DNA of 64,000 nucleotides, taken from Clostridiales bacterium (lineage in GTDB: Bacteria; Bacillota; Clostridia; Oscillospirales; Oscillospiraceae). Shown in pieces: positions 28,081 to 36,358 of the stretch. Each line of letters begins with the position of its first letter. Within the stretch, counting starts at the first letter, position 1. The notes below the pieces were generated by a model, which saw only the letters and a program-made list of their open reading frames with translations, made no database searches and was not told the origin of the DNA. The stretch lies in assembly GCA_004555205.1 (NCBI GenBank), contig SFIY01000016.1:1-64000 (forward strand). The letters are read 5' to 3'. The translations under genes and the position numbers were made by a program.

Positions 28081-28108
28081 AAAAGCGCCGGCGGCGCTTT
28101 TATTTTTT
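28081..28108 (+). terminator. Terminator after hup
   Basis: aaaagcgcc-ggc-ggcgctttt followed by attttttgg. Confidence 0.9.
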
Positions 28109-28120
28109 GGAGGAATTTCT

Positions 28121-28375
28121 ATGCGGCTGGACAAATATCTGAAGGTTTCGCGCCTGATTAAGCGGCGCACCGTTGCTAACGAGGCTTGCGACAACGAGCG
28201 CGTAGCGGTGAACGGCCGGGTACAGCGCGCCTCCTACGATGTGAAGGTGGGCGACAGGATCGCCATTCGTTTCGGTCAGAAAACGCTGACCGTGGAGGTG
28301 CTGAGCGTGGCGGACAATGTGGGCAAAGCCGACGCTGCCGCCATGTATCGGGAGATTGCGGACGAGATATCATAA
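28121..28375 (+). CDS. rqcP: RqcP/YabO-like S4-domain RNA-binding protein
   Basis: 84 aa, almost entirely one S4 domain: MRLDKYLKVSRLIKRRTVANEACD followed by VAVNGRVQRASYDVKVGDRI. In Bacillus the homologue at this locus (YabO/RqcP) stabilises P-site tRNA during ribosome-associated quality control with RqcH. A good RBS (ttggaggaa) overlaps the hup terminator tail, so some read-through from hup is needed unless a promoter is hidden there. Confidence 0.9.
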   Translation: MRLDKYLKVSRLIKRRTVANEACDNERVAVNGRVQRASYDVKVGDRIAIRFGQKTLTVEVLSVADNVGKADAAAMYREIADEIS

Positions 28376-28384
28376 TTTCAGACG

Positions 28385-28430
28385 ACCTCTCATACCATGC
28401 AGTAAAGACTGTACGGTATGGGAGGTTTTT
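28385..28430 (+). promoter_or_regulatory. Hairpin covering the yabP ribosome binding site
   Basis: Arms 28385-28403 and 28408-28426 are complementary over most of 19 positions around an AAAG loop, and the 3' arm contains the yabP Shine-Dalgarno (gggaggt) followed by five T. It could work as a terminator between rqcP and yabP, or hide the RBS on read-through transcripts. Confidence 0.6.
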
Positions 28431-28432
28431 CT

Positions 28433-28720
28433 ATGACTTATGAGTTTAAGCCCCAGGGTGAGCTGCATCACCGACTGGAACTGGAGGGCCGCGAGCGCCT
28501 GACCGTGTCCGGCGTGGAGGATGTGGAGCGTTTTGACGAGAGCTGCATCGTGATGTCCACCTGCGTGGGTACTCTCATTATCAGCGGCGAGGAGCTGCAC
28601 ATCGGCAAGCTGTCCCTTGACGGCGGCGAGCTGCATGTGGACGGGCATATTGACGCGGTGACCTATGAAGAATCGGCCCAGCAGCGCGGCGCTTCGCTGT
28701 TTAGCCGGCTGTTTGGCTGA
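28433..28720 (+). CDS. yabP: Sporulation protein YabP
   Basis: 95 aa from ATG 28433 (RBS gggagg, within a hairpin). YabP family features: HHRLELEGRERLTVSGVEDVERFDE and a repeated beta pattern LIISGEELHIGKLSLDGGELHVDGHID. Required for spore formation in Bacillus, where it is expressed in the mother cell. Its stop overlaps the yabQ start (TGATG). Confidence 0.93.
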   Translation: MTYEFKPQGELHHRLELEGRERLTVSGVEDVERFDESCIVMSTCVGTLIISGEELHIGKLSLDGGELHVDGHIDAVTYEESAQQRGASLFSRLFG

Positions 28721-29247
28721 TGGAGATCTACATTTGGCAGCAATTGACCGATCTGGGGGCGGCGATGCTGTTGGGTATCGTCTGCGGCACAGTCTATGAC
28801 CTGCTGCGGCCGGTGCGCCTGCGGCGTCGGCACAGCAGAGCACTGACCCATTTGGTGGATGCCGTCTTTGTGCTGCTCGCGCTGCTGGGCATATTCTTAT
28901 TCGCCCTGCGCATCGGACAGGGTGAATTTCGCCTGTTCATGCTTTTCGGCTTTATCGGCGGCGTGGCCGTGTACTATCTGCTGCTGAGCGCTCTGCTGCG
29001 GCCGTTGTGGGATTTCTGGGCAGAGGCGGCGGACAGATTTTTGGCATTGCTGTGGAAGCCCCTTGCGATTATCGGCAGCGGCGTAAAAAAAATGACCCGG
29101 TTGATAAAAAAATACTTCCATTTTCTCCAAAAATACAGTACAATTAAAAGGTATAAGCGGGATTTTACCCACATACGCAGCGATATTTTGGGAAATGGAG
29201 GGCGTTCGGGGCATGAGAAAAGCAAAAAAGGTAAGAAGAAATCGTAA
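28720..29247 (+). CDS. yabQ: Sporulation membrane protein YabQ
   Basis: 175 aa. Three to four membrane helices in the first 110 residues (LGAAMLLGIVCGTVYDLLR, VDAVFVLLALLGIFLFAL, LFMLFGFIGGVAVYYLLL), then a basic tail ending in KKGKKKS. In Bacillus YabQ acts in the outer forespore membrane and is needed for cortex formation. Overlaps yabP by one base and divIC by 35 bp in another frame. Confidence 0.9.
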   Translation: MEIYIWQQLTDLGAAMLLGIVCGTVYDLLRPVRLRRRHSRALTHLVDAVFVLLALLGIFLFALRIGQGEFRLFMLFGFIGGVAVYYLLLSALLRPLWDFWAEAADRFLALLWKPLAIIGSGVKKMTRLIKKYFHFLQKYSTIKRYKRDFTHIRSDILGNGGRSGHEKSKKGKKKS

Positions 29248-29506
29248 CCCTCTGGCATTATTGGTTGTTTTCGTGTTGATCGCCGTGGTGGGCTTTGAGT
29301 TGGTCCATGTTTACGGTGAGCTGAAGGTGAAGTGGGCGGAAAAAAACGACGCCGCCGCACAATTGGAGGAATTGCAGCAGGAAAACGCCTCCCTGCAGGC
29401 GGATCTGAACCGCGCCGACGACCCTGCCATCTACAAAGAAAAGGCCCGCGAGCAGTTGGGCCTTGCCCAGGAGGGAGAACGCATTTTCTACGATGTGAAC
29501 AACTGA
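29213..29506 (+). CDS. divIC: Septum formation initiator DivIC
   Basis: 97 aa from MRKAKKVRRNRNP. Basic cytosolic start, one membrane helix (about residues 14-31), then a coiled coil (AAAQLEELQQENASLQADL) and the conserved end KEKAREQLGLAQEGERIFYDV. Member of the FtsB/DivIC family of division proteins. The start lies inside the 3' end of yabQ; an in-frame ATG 18 nt upstream is less consistent with the family. Confidence 0.92.
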   Translation: MRKAKKVRRNRNPLALLVVFVLIAVVGFELVHVYGELKVKWAEKNDAAAQLEELQQENASLQADLNRADDPAIYKEKAREQLGLAQEGERIFYDVNN

Positions 29507-29546
29507 GCATATCCCCATCACGCGAAGGGAGAACAGACAAAACACT

Positions 29547-29957
29547 ATGGAATTGGCGGTTGGAGCAATTGTGAGCGGCAAGGTGACGGCAATTACTAAA
29601 TTCGGCGCCTTTGTGGCTCTGGAGTGCGGAAAGTCCGGCCTGGTGCATATTTCAGAGGTGGCCAACAGCTTTGTCAGCGACGTGCATGACTTTTTGCAAG
29701 CCGGCCAAGAGGTACAGGTGAAGGTCTTGTCCGTCACACCGGAGGGACGGGTCAATCTGTCCGTCAAGCAGGCGCTGCCACGGCCCAATTGCCATAGCTG
29801 CGCCACGCGCACTGCGCCCGCACCGGTGCAAACAGCATCCCCTGACGAGGCGTCCTTTGAGGACAAGCTGAAGCAGTTCCTCTGCGCATCGGACAGCAAG
29901 ATGTCCGAGCTGAACCGCAATCGGGACGGCAGACGCGGCAATCGAAGAAGGAAATAA
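29547..29957 (+). CDS. S1-domain RNA-binding protein (YabR-like)
   Basis: 136 aa. The N-terminal 75 residues form an S1 domain (VGAIVSGKVTAITKFGAFVAL, GLVHISEVANSFV, VKVLSVTPEGRVNLSVKQA). The remainder is a low-complexity region with a basic C-terminus (RDGRRGNRRRK). It corresponds to yabR, which follows divIC in Bacillus. RNA or ribosome binding is inferred from the domain only. Confidence 0.9.
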   Translation: MELAVGAIVSGKVTAITKFGAFVALECGKSGLVHISEVANSFVSDVHDFLQAGQEVQVKVLSVTPEGRVNLSVKQALPRPNCHSCATRTAPAPVQTASPDEASFEDKLKQFLCASDSKMSELNRNRDGRRGNRRRK

Positions 29958-29992
29958 ATATCCCCCGGCGAAAGCGCGGGGGTATTTCTTTT
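29957..29992 (+). terminator. Terminator after the S1 gene
   Basis: CCCCCG...CGGGGG stem with a short GC inner stem around GAAA, followed by tatttctttt. It closes the yabM-to-S1 cluster. Confidence 0.85.
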
Positions 29993-30023
29993 ACGGGCGA
30001 AGCCCTATATTACCGGCCACGCC

Positions 30024-30215
30024 TCATGCGGCGTTGGTACGGTCTGACATTTGCACGTGTATATGCTCCGGGCATACTTCCGCCTTTACGATCGTCACCT
30101 TTTTCCATTCGCACAACTGCCGCAGTATTTTCCCTATCTCTCTGCGCTTCTCACCGAAGAATACTTTGCGCCGATATTTCGGCGCAAATGCGATACGGTT
30201 CTCAATCACACAGGG
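30024..30215 (-). pseudogene. IS200/IS605 transposase TnpA remnant
   Basis: The minus-strand frame reads IAFAPKYRRKVFFGEKRREI...LCEWKKVTIVKAEVCPEHIH, the recognisable N-terminal half of an IS200/IS605 Y1 transposase including the metal-binding HIH (HUH) motif. The protein then diverges and stops (VQMSDRTNAA), so the catalytic tyrosine half is missing. The N-terminal start is also not typical. It marks the left edge of the AT-rich island. Confidence 0.85.
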
Positions 30216-30239
30216 CTGTATGAATACCGGCACGGCAGG

Positions 30240-30668
30240 ATGCTGATGCATTTGAGATTTATCTTTGAAGCGTTGAGTGATTTAAGCGCTCCCGGAGAAT
30301 ATATGCGCTACTATCGCCAACTACGCGGGCTTACCACAAGGCAACTTGCAGAGAAGTTAAACATTGTACCGGCTACAGTTCTCGGATATGAACAGGGGCG
30401 TTTTCCGATACCGTATGAAATTTCCATAGCTGCTACTGAAATGCTGCAAATACCCGAGTCTCTGCTGTTTGATGATTTCTGCATTTTCATAGGTGCGCCA
30501 TATACGGAACTATTACATACGGCCAGAAAAAGTTATGGGTTAAGTCAAATTGATTTCGCTGAAAATGCCGGTATTTCTCCGAGTATCTATGCAAAATGGG
30601 AGTCGGGCAGCCGCAGGCCATCAAGAAAAATGTATCAGCAACTAAAAGCAACCTATCCCGAATTATAA
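30240..30668 (+). CDS. Tandem XRE-type helix-turn-helix regulator
   Basis: About 142 aa from ATG 30240 (30246 is an alternative; no strong RBS at either). Two XRE-like HTH segments: YYRQLRGLTTRQLAEKLNIV with VLGYEQGRFPIP (about residues 22-50), and ARKSYGLSQIDFAENAGISP with YAKWESGSRRPSRK (about 98-132). The frame is open back to 30051, antisense to the transposase remnant, so the true N-terminus may be disrupted. AT-rich composition contrasts with the upstream genes and points to transfer. Target unknown. Confidence 0.7.
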   Translation: MLMHLRFIFEALSDLSAPGEYMRYYRQLRGLTTRQLAEKLNIVPATVLGYEQGRFPIPYEISIAATEMLQIPESLLFDDFCIFIGAPYTELLHTARKSYGLSQIDFAENAGISPSIYAKWESGSRRPSRKMYQQLKATYPEL

Positions 30669-30783
30669 AATTTTAAGCGTACTCACACAAAAACGGTGGG
30701 TACGCTCATTTTCTTATCCGTACATTCGATCTTTGCGGTTACTTGCAGTACAATCATTGCAGAAATTGAAAGGAGAATCGGTG

Positions 30784-30966
30784 ATGAAACAAAAATACTA
30801 TCTTGCATTAAGCAACCAGGAACATCGGCTTATAATTGAGAGCCTGAACCAATTAAGAAACAAGCTTATTGCTGGCGGCAAGTACACCGATGCGGCGGAT
30901 GACGTCTTGCTGAAAATCATTGGGGCAAAGCAGAAGAAATTTAAAGTGATTTATAGGGAGGCGTGA
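30784..30966 (+). CDS. Small mobile-element-associated protein of unknown function
   Basis: 60 aa, MKQKYYLALSNQEHRLIIES..., with RBS aaaggagaat. Basic, predicted mostly helical. Similar short proteins are found in Clostridial transposon cargo (recollection, not searched). Its stop lies 2 nt before the GTG of the tnpV remnant. Confidence 0.65.
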   Translation: MKQKYYLALSNQEHRLIIESLNQLRNKLIAGGKYTDAADDVLLKIIGAKQKKFKVIYREA

Positions 30967-30968
30967 TT

Positions 30969-31327
30969 GTGGAAAAGTACATTTTTGACGAAAGAAACGG
31001 GCTTTGGTATGAGCTTCAAGGTGACTACTATCTACCGTGTTTAAAGCTGCCGGAGGAAGAACAGCAGCCTGTCGGATTATGGGGCAGCGACATTTGCAGT
31101 ACATCAAACGACACCGCAGGGTGCTTTACAAAAATCTGCTGACAAGCGGTAAACTGAACGGCTACCTCTCAGATCTTGACAAACAGGCCGAGGATATGTT
31201 TTCTCGTCCCGTAAAGCAAATGGCAGAGCGTGAAGGTGTAACAGAACGGCTCAAAGCGGAAAATCAAATGGAGTGGGTTGGTCGGATGAACAATATTCGC
31301 AGCAGAGCAGCAGGAATTTATAAGTAA
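30969..31327 (+). pseudogene. tnpV: TnpV-like transposon protein, frameshifted
   Basis: Starts at GTG 30969 (EKYIFDERNGLWYELQGDYYLP). Around 31080-31085 (tggggcagcg) the homologous frame shifts by one base and continues as GQRHLQYIKRHRRVLYKNLL...FSRPVKQMAEREGVTERLKAENQMEWVGRMNNIRSRA. This is the TnpV protein of Tn4451-type mobilisable transposons. A single missing base in the G run explains the break. No resolvase (TnpX) is present. Confidence 0.8.
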
Positions 31328-31353
31328 TGAATTGATTTTTTCATAAAAGATTA

Positions 31354-31395
31354 ACGGTGCTGTAAACATCAAAAGGATTTACAGCACCGTTTTTG
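31354..31395. terminator. Terminator between tnpV and kdpE
   Basis: 13-bp perfect stem acggtgctgtaaa / tttacagcaccgt with an 11-nt loop and a T5 tail on the plus strand. It may also serve the converging kdpE transcript. Confidence 0.8.
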
Positions 31396-31419
31396 TGTAT
31401 TCATTTTCTGTTTAGCAGA

Positions 31420-32121
31420 TTATTCAACCTTCATCATTCTGTAGCCAACGCCGATATGCGTTTGGATATATTGCGGCGAATCGGCATCCTTTTCCAGCTT
31501 TTTACGGAGCGTCGCCATAAAGACGCGCAGGGAGGCAATGTCGTTATCCCAACTGCTTCCCCAAATGCTCTGCGTAATGAAAGTGTGCGTCAAAACCTTT
31601 CCGATATTTCTTGACAGCAGGCACAAAAGTTTATATTCAATAGGCGTAAGGTGCAACTCTTCGTCGCCTAAATAGGCGCATCCTGCGGCATAATCGATAC
31701 GAAGCTGACCGTTTGTAAAAACGGACGCTTCGGCGGCGGTCTCGTTCTGTATCATATTAAGCCGCCTTTGTGTAACCCTTAACCTTGCCAAAAGCTCTTC
31801 CACAGAAAACGGTTTGGTCAGATAATCGTCGGCTCCTGCGTCGAGAGCGTCAATTTTATCGGTATCTTCGCTTCGTGCGCTGATAACGATAATCGGCATA
31901 TTCGACCAAGTGCGGATTTTTTTGATTACATCAACGCCGTCAATATCAGGAAGTCCTAAATCGAGCAGGACAATATCCGGATTGTGCGATGACGCTTCCA
32001 AAATGGCGTCTGCACCGTTTGACGCAGTTAAGTATCTGTAATCGTGCGCTTTCAGGGTTGTTGTAATAAGATTCTTGACCGAATTATCATCTTCAACAAC
32101 CAATATCAAGGGTTTATTCAT
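31420..32121 (-). CDS. kdpE: KdpE response regulator
   Basis: 233 aa. Receiver domain with DD (EDD), the phospho-acceptor in VLLDLGLPDIDG, and the K of DDYLTKPFSVEEL. A C-terminal OmpR/PhoB winged helix ends in HIGVGYRM. It overlaps the kdpD stop by 8 nt. It would activate high-affinity K+ uptake genes when phosphorylated by KdpD. kdpFAB are not found in the window and kdpC is only a stub, so the target may be trk genes of the same island or lost. Confidence 0.93.
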   Translation of the reverse strand: MNKPLILVVEDDNSVKNLITTTLKAHDYRYLTASNGADAILEASSHNPDIVLLDLGLPDIDGVDVIKKIRTWSNMPIIVISARSEDTDKIDALDAGADDYLTKPFSVEELLARLRVTQRRLNMIQNETAAEASVFTNGQLRIDYAAGCAYLGDEELHLTPIEYKLLCLLSRNIGKVLTHTFITQSIWGSSWDNDIASLRVFMATLRKKLEKDADSPQYIQTHIGVGYRMMKVE

Positions 32122-34813
32122 GAATTTCTACCTCCCCGGCAGGTAATGTAACGGTGAACACCGCGCCGTGCGGTGTGTTATCCGAAACGGTTATTTTGCC
32201 GCCGTGTGCATTTACGATGGAACGGCACAGCGACAATCCCAAGCCTAAGCTGCGGCGGCTGTCGGCTATTTTGTTCGCTCCGCTGTAAAACATATCGAAC
32301 ACACGCTCTTTCATATCATCGGGTATCCCGTCACCGTCATCGGCAATGGTTATAACCGCTTTATCTCCTTGCTTCCAAGTTTTAATCAGAATGTCGGAGC
32401 CTTTCGGCGTGTATTTAATGGCGTTATCCACAATATTTATAATAACCTGTACTATTAGCTTTGCATCCATTTTGGCAAAAAGATAATCTTCTTTATGCCG
32501 GACGGTGATATGGTGCTCCACGCTTTTTCGGTTCACATGTTGAAGTGCTTCTGTGATGACATCGTCCACTAAATCCTCTGTAATGTGAAGATTCAGCCGT
32601 CCCTCTTCGATTCTTGTGACCGAAAGCAGGTTTTCCACCAGATTGATAAGCCACATAGAGTCATCGTAAATATCGGTATAAAGCTGCTTTTTTGTTGCTT
32701 CATCAAAGGAATTGCCGTTTGATAAAAGATTGCTTGCATTGCCGGAAATGGAGGTAAGCGGTGTTCGCAGATCGTGCGAAATCGCGCGCAGCAGATTGGC
32801 GCGAAGCTGTTCATTTTTGGCAAGGATCGCCGCTTCTTCTTTCTCTCTTGCGTTCTTTTCGTTTTCCAGCGACAGGGCACATTCGCCGAGTATGGACAAT
32901 AGAATACTTTTTTCAAACGAATCCAGCGGTTCTACACCGATATAAATCCCGACAACACCGTAAACCCGGCGGTTCACTCTTACCGCAAGGTAGAGGCATT
33001 TTGCGCTTGAAAGCGTTTCGGTAGTAGCGCCTGCGTGTTTGTTATTTTTCAGCACCCACTCTGCAACCGCCTTTTCATTTATACCGGTTATTTCCTCGTC
33101 CGTTTTGTCACCTGAAACGGTAAAAATATGAGGTTCGCCGAGTGTTTCGTCCTCAGTCAGATAAAATACAATATCTTTGCCGAGCAGTTTAATCAATTGA
33201 TTTGCCGTTGCAGAAACGATTTCGTTCTTGTCCTTTGCCTGCTGTAAAAGCTGGTTTGTGTCAAACAGCACCTTTGTTCTGTAAGCCGCCTTTGCCGACT
33301 GTTTTGCGTGATTTTTAAGCTTTACCGCAAGGGTACTTGTCATAAGCGCCGCCAAAAACATAATAATAAAGGTGACGGGATAGCCCTGACCGTATGCATG
33401 AAAGGTAAATTGCGGCTCGGTAAAGAGAAAGTTAAAGACCAAAACGCTGACAATAGAGGAAATCAGGCTGTAAAGCCGATGCCTTGTTATAACCGAGGTT
33501 GCAAGAACGCCGAGAACATATACCGTAATAATATTGGCTTCCGCAAAGCCCAAGTAACGGAAGATCATTCCTATACAGCTTGCCAAAATCAAAATGGCAG
33601 CGCTTTTCAAAAAATCGGATACGGAAAAGGCAATTTTGCTTTTTCTCGCTTTTTTTGCGCGGTATGCGGCGTTTTTGCCGTCGGTATCGGGTATAACATG
33701 CACATCCAAATTCGGCGCGTTTGCAATCAGTTTTTCTGTAAGAGTGGGTTTGGAAAAAATGCTCTTTCGGGTTGCGGAGCTTCTTCCTATCACGATTTTT
33801 GAGACACCCGAAAGCCTTGCAAATTCGGCAATTTGATAGGAAACATCTTCACCGTACACGGTTTCGATTTTTGCGCCGAGCTGTTCCGCAAGACGCATAT
33901 TGCTTCGCAGGCGTTTTACATCTTCTTCAGGCATAACCTGATAATCAGGCGTTTCCACAAACAGCGCGGTAAAAGCACCCTTGAACGCATTTGCCATTCG
34001 GGCGGCAGTACGGATGATTTTGGGATTGGACGGCGATGACGAAAGGCAGACAAGAATATGCTCGTCCGTATGATAATCGCTGTGGCTCTTCATTCTGACG
34101 GCTTCGGTAAGCAGATTTACTCTATCAGCGCAGCGGCGCAAGGCAATTTCACGAAGCGCCGTAAGATTTTCCACGGTAAAGAAATTCTCTGTTGCACGCT
34201 CAGCCTGCGTCGGGTTATATACTTTGCCCGCTTGCAGCCGTTCAATCAATTCCTGCGGCTCAATATCCACAAGCTCAACCTGACTTGCGTTGTCAAATAC
34301 CGAATCGGGGATACGCTCGTGTACCATAATGCCCGTTATAGACGCAACGGTGTCAATAAGGCTTTCGATATGCTGAACATTTACCGTGGTATAAACATCT
34401 ATTCCCGCATTAAGCAGCTCTTCAATATCCTGATAACGCTTTGTATGTCGGCACACGGGGGCATTGGTATGGGCAAGCTCATCCACAAGAATTACCTGTG
34501 GGTGCCTGGCAAGCGCAGCGTCAAGATTAAATTCCGAAAGAGTAATTCCGTTATATTCCGAAACAAGATTCGCGAGACATTCCAATCCGTTTACAAGTGC
34601 GGAGGTCTGCGGACGGGCGTGTGGCTCAATGTAGCCGGCAACGACATCAATACCATGCTTCTTTGCCGAATGGGCGGCTTTGAGCATAGCATAGGTTTTG
34701 CCGACTCCTGCGGCATAGCCGAAAAAGATTTTCAAATGCCCGCGATTGAGACTTTGCTCTTCCTTTTCAATTTGCTTTAAAATCTGTTCCGGGTTTTGCC
34801 TTGCTTCGTCCAT
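32114..34813 (-). CDS. kdpD: KdpD K+-sensing histidine kinase
   Basis: 899 aa from ATG 34813 (RBS aggggg). Full architecture: N-terminal KdpD domain with Walker A-like YAAGVGKTYAML and VDELAHTNAP; a universal-stress-like domain (about 245-370); four membrane helices (about 395-490); a GAF-like region; HisKA with the phospho-acceptor in AISHDLRTPLTSI; and HATPase_c (DNAIKYTPKG, DDGDGIPDDM, SLGLGLSLC). It senses K+ or turgor, and binds c-di-AMP in some Firmicutes. Intact, in contrast to its neighbours trkH and kdpC. Confidence 0.95.
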   Translation of the reverse strand: MDEARQNPEQILKQIEKEEQSLNRGHLKIFFGYAAGVGKTYAMLKAAHSAKKHGIDVVAGYIEPHARPQTSALVNGLECLANLVSEYNGITLSEFNLDAALARHPQVILVDELAHTNAPVCRHTKRYQDIEELLNAGIDVYTTVNVQHIESLIDTVASITGIMVHERIPDSVFDNASQVELVDIEPQELIERLQAGKVYNPTQAERATENFFTVENLTALREIALRRCADRVNLLTEAVRMKSHSDYHTDEHILVCLSSSPSNPKIIRTAARMANAFKGAFTALFVETPDYQVMPEEDVKRLRSNMRLAEQLGAKIETVYGEDVSYQIAEFARLSGVSKIVIGRSSATRKSIFSKPTLTEKLIANAPNLDVHVIPDTDGKNAAYRAKKARKSKIAFSVSDFLKSAAILILASCIGMIFRYLGFAEANIITVYVLGVLATSVITRHRLYSLISSIVSVLVFNFLFTEPQFTFHAYGQGYPVTFIIMFLAALMTSTLAVKLKNHAKQSAKAAYRTKVLFDTNQLLQQAKDKNEIVSATANQLIKLLGKDIVFYLTEDETLGEPHIFTVSGDKTDEEITGINEKAVAEWVLKNNKHAGATTETLSSAKCLYLAVRVNRRVYGVVGIYIGVEPLDSFEKSILLSILGECALSLENEKNAREKEEAAILAKNEQLRANLLRAISHDLRTPLTSISGNASNLLSNGNSFDEATKKQLYTDIYDDSMWLINLVENLLSVTRIEEGRLNLHITEDLVDDVITEALQHVNRKSVEHHITVRHKEDYLFAKMDAKLIVQVIINIVDNAIKYTPKGSDILIKTWKQGDKAVITIADDGDGIPDDMKERVFDMFYSGANKIADSRRSLGLGLSLCRSIVNAHGGKITVSDNTPHGAVFTVTLPAGEVEIHE

Positions 34814-34854
34814 TAAAACACCCCCTGTAAGGCTCATATTTCAAGTGAGAATAA

Positions 34855-35769
34855 TTAAAAGAATTTCTTCTTTTTGAAGTAGATGATTTCTCCTATTGCG
34901 ATAATAAGAGAAACAATAATCACCGACAGATAGCCGTACCGCCACTTTAGTTCAGGCATATAAGCAAAGTTCATTCCATACCATCCCGTAATTAAAGTAA
35001 GAGGCAGAAAAAAGGTGGTGACGATTGTGAGAATCCCCATAATCTTATTTTGTCGCGCATCCTGCTTCGATTGATAAAGCTCACGAAGCTGAAGCATATT
35101 TTCACGAAGCAGCTGCACATGATTTTGCAATCTCTCGGCACGATGGGTAAATTTATCCCAGTCCTGAATATCGTCTGCAAATGAAGAACACGCATGGGAT
35201 TGAAACAGCTCTCCGATATCCGTCAGTTGTTCATAGTAAGCGTTTAATTCGGACAGCTTTTGCCTGTGTTTTGTAAGCAAAGAGAAAAAGTCTGCCGAAC
35301 CGCCGGAGCTGATTTTTTCTTCCATTTTCTCTGTTTCTGACTCTATGTGAGAAAGATAGAGAACATCATCCTCTATCATTTGCTCCAAAAACTGCAAAAG
35401 AAGCTGAGCCGGACTGTTCAGCTCCCGGAGCATACCTATCCGTTTGTCTACCCATAATTTCAAATCGCCTGCATCCTCGACAAATAAGAGCGATTGGCCC
35501 GTCAAATAAAAGCCGAAAGAAAGCTTTGGTGAACGCTGTTCGCTTTTTTGGGGCAGACGTAAGGTTCCGATGATGCAGTTTTTGAACACTTCTGCCTTAC
35601 AATAACGAATCGATCCGAGGCAGTGAAGAAGTTCTTTATAATACGGCAGTTGTTCTTTACATTCGTGAAATTCCGCCGTGCTCATAACCGTGAAAAACGG
35701 CTTTTTTTCGCCGCAGTTTTGGGTGGCCTGCAGACTCCCGTCTTTTGAATTTATAAAGTATTGCATCAT
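34855..35769 (-). CDS. CorA-family divalent cation transporter-like protein
   Basis: 304 aa. Long helical cytosolic domain and two C-terminal membrane helices with the CorA signature YGMNF between them (LTLITGWYGMNFAYMPEL). CorA proteins are pentameric Mg2+/Co2+ channels. It is placed between kdpD and the trk genes in the same orientation, which suggests co-regulation with K+ homeostasis. Sequence outside the GMN region is divergent. Confidence 0.85.
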   Translation of the reverse strand: MMQYFINSKDGSLQATQNCGEKKPFFTVMSTAEFHECKEQLPYYKELLHCLGSIRYCKAEVFKNCIIGTLRLPQKSEQRSPKLSFGFYLTGQSLLFVEDAGDLKLWVDKRIGMLRELNSPAQLLLQFLEQMIEDDVLYLSHIESETEKMEEKISSGGSADFFSLLTKHRQKLSELNAYYEQLTDIGELFQSHACSSFADDIQDWDKFTHRAERLQNHVQLLRENMLQLRELYQSKQDARQNKIMGILTIVTTFFLPLTLITGWYGMNFAYMPELKWRYGYLSVIIVSLIIAIGEIIYFKKKKFF

Positions 35770-35816
35770 AGATCCTCCTTTCTGCTTTTTATTATATCAC
35801 AGTATGAAAGTATTTT

Positions 35817-36335
35817 CTACTTTACATATTCTGCATTGATTGCCGCTTGATTTGACAACAGCAAATCTGAAAAGCTATGTATAAAGGCATTATTTGAAGC
35901 CTTTTTCCAGATCACATCGGTCTGAATTTCCGAAGGGTTCAGCGGTTCTATCGTACATCCTGCTTTCTCACAGATAATACGGTTTTGCTTTGTAGAAATG
36001 ATAAGACAGTTGTAGGTATCGTCATTTGCAGAAGCAGTGTTTTCTATAAAGCCAAAGTCAATGCGATTTTTGTTCAGCTTATCATATATATCCTCTGTAT
36101 TTCCAAACAGGAAACGAAACTGACAATTCGGGTTTGCTTTTGAAAACTTTTCAAACAGCGGCATCAGCGAATCCAATATCATAGGATTATCAAACGCAAC
36201 AAAAAGACTGTTTTCTGCAATTTCTGCTTCAATTAAGCGGCGGTTATTTGCTAAAAAAGCGTCAAGCTTTTTCATTATAAAGTAACCGTACACAATGAAG
36301 GCAGCCACTGCGCACACTAACAATAATTCTTTCAT
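35817..36335 (-). CDS. Membrane-anchored LysR-substrate/periplasmic-binding-like protein
   Basis: 172 aa from MKELLLVCAVAAFIVYGYF (ATG 36335; a longer in-frame start at 36374 overlaps trkA). One N-terminal membrane helix, then an outer domain reminiscent of a type 2 periplasmic-binding or LysR effector domain (LFVAFDNPMILDSLMPLFEKFSKANPN, RIDFGFIEN). There is no DNA-binding domain. I do not recognise a named family. Position between trkA and corA-like genes suggests an accessory role in ion uptake sensing. Confidence 0.55.
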   Translation of the reverse strand: MKELLLVCAVAAFIVYGYFIMKKLDAFLANNRRLIEAEIAENSLFVAFDNPMILDSLMPLFEKFSKANPNCQFRFLFGNTEDIYDKLNKNRIDFGFIENTASANDDTYNCLIISTKQNRIICEKAGCTIEPLNPSEIQTDVIWKKASNNAFIHSFSDLLLSNQAAINAEYVK

Positions 36336-36358
36336 CCTTCTCGCCTTCGTTCGGAGTT

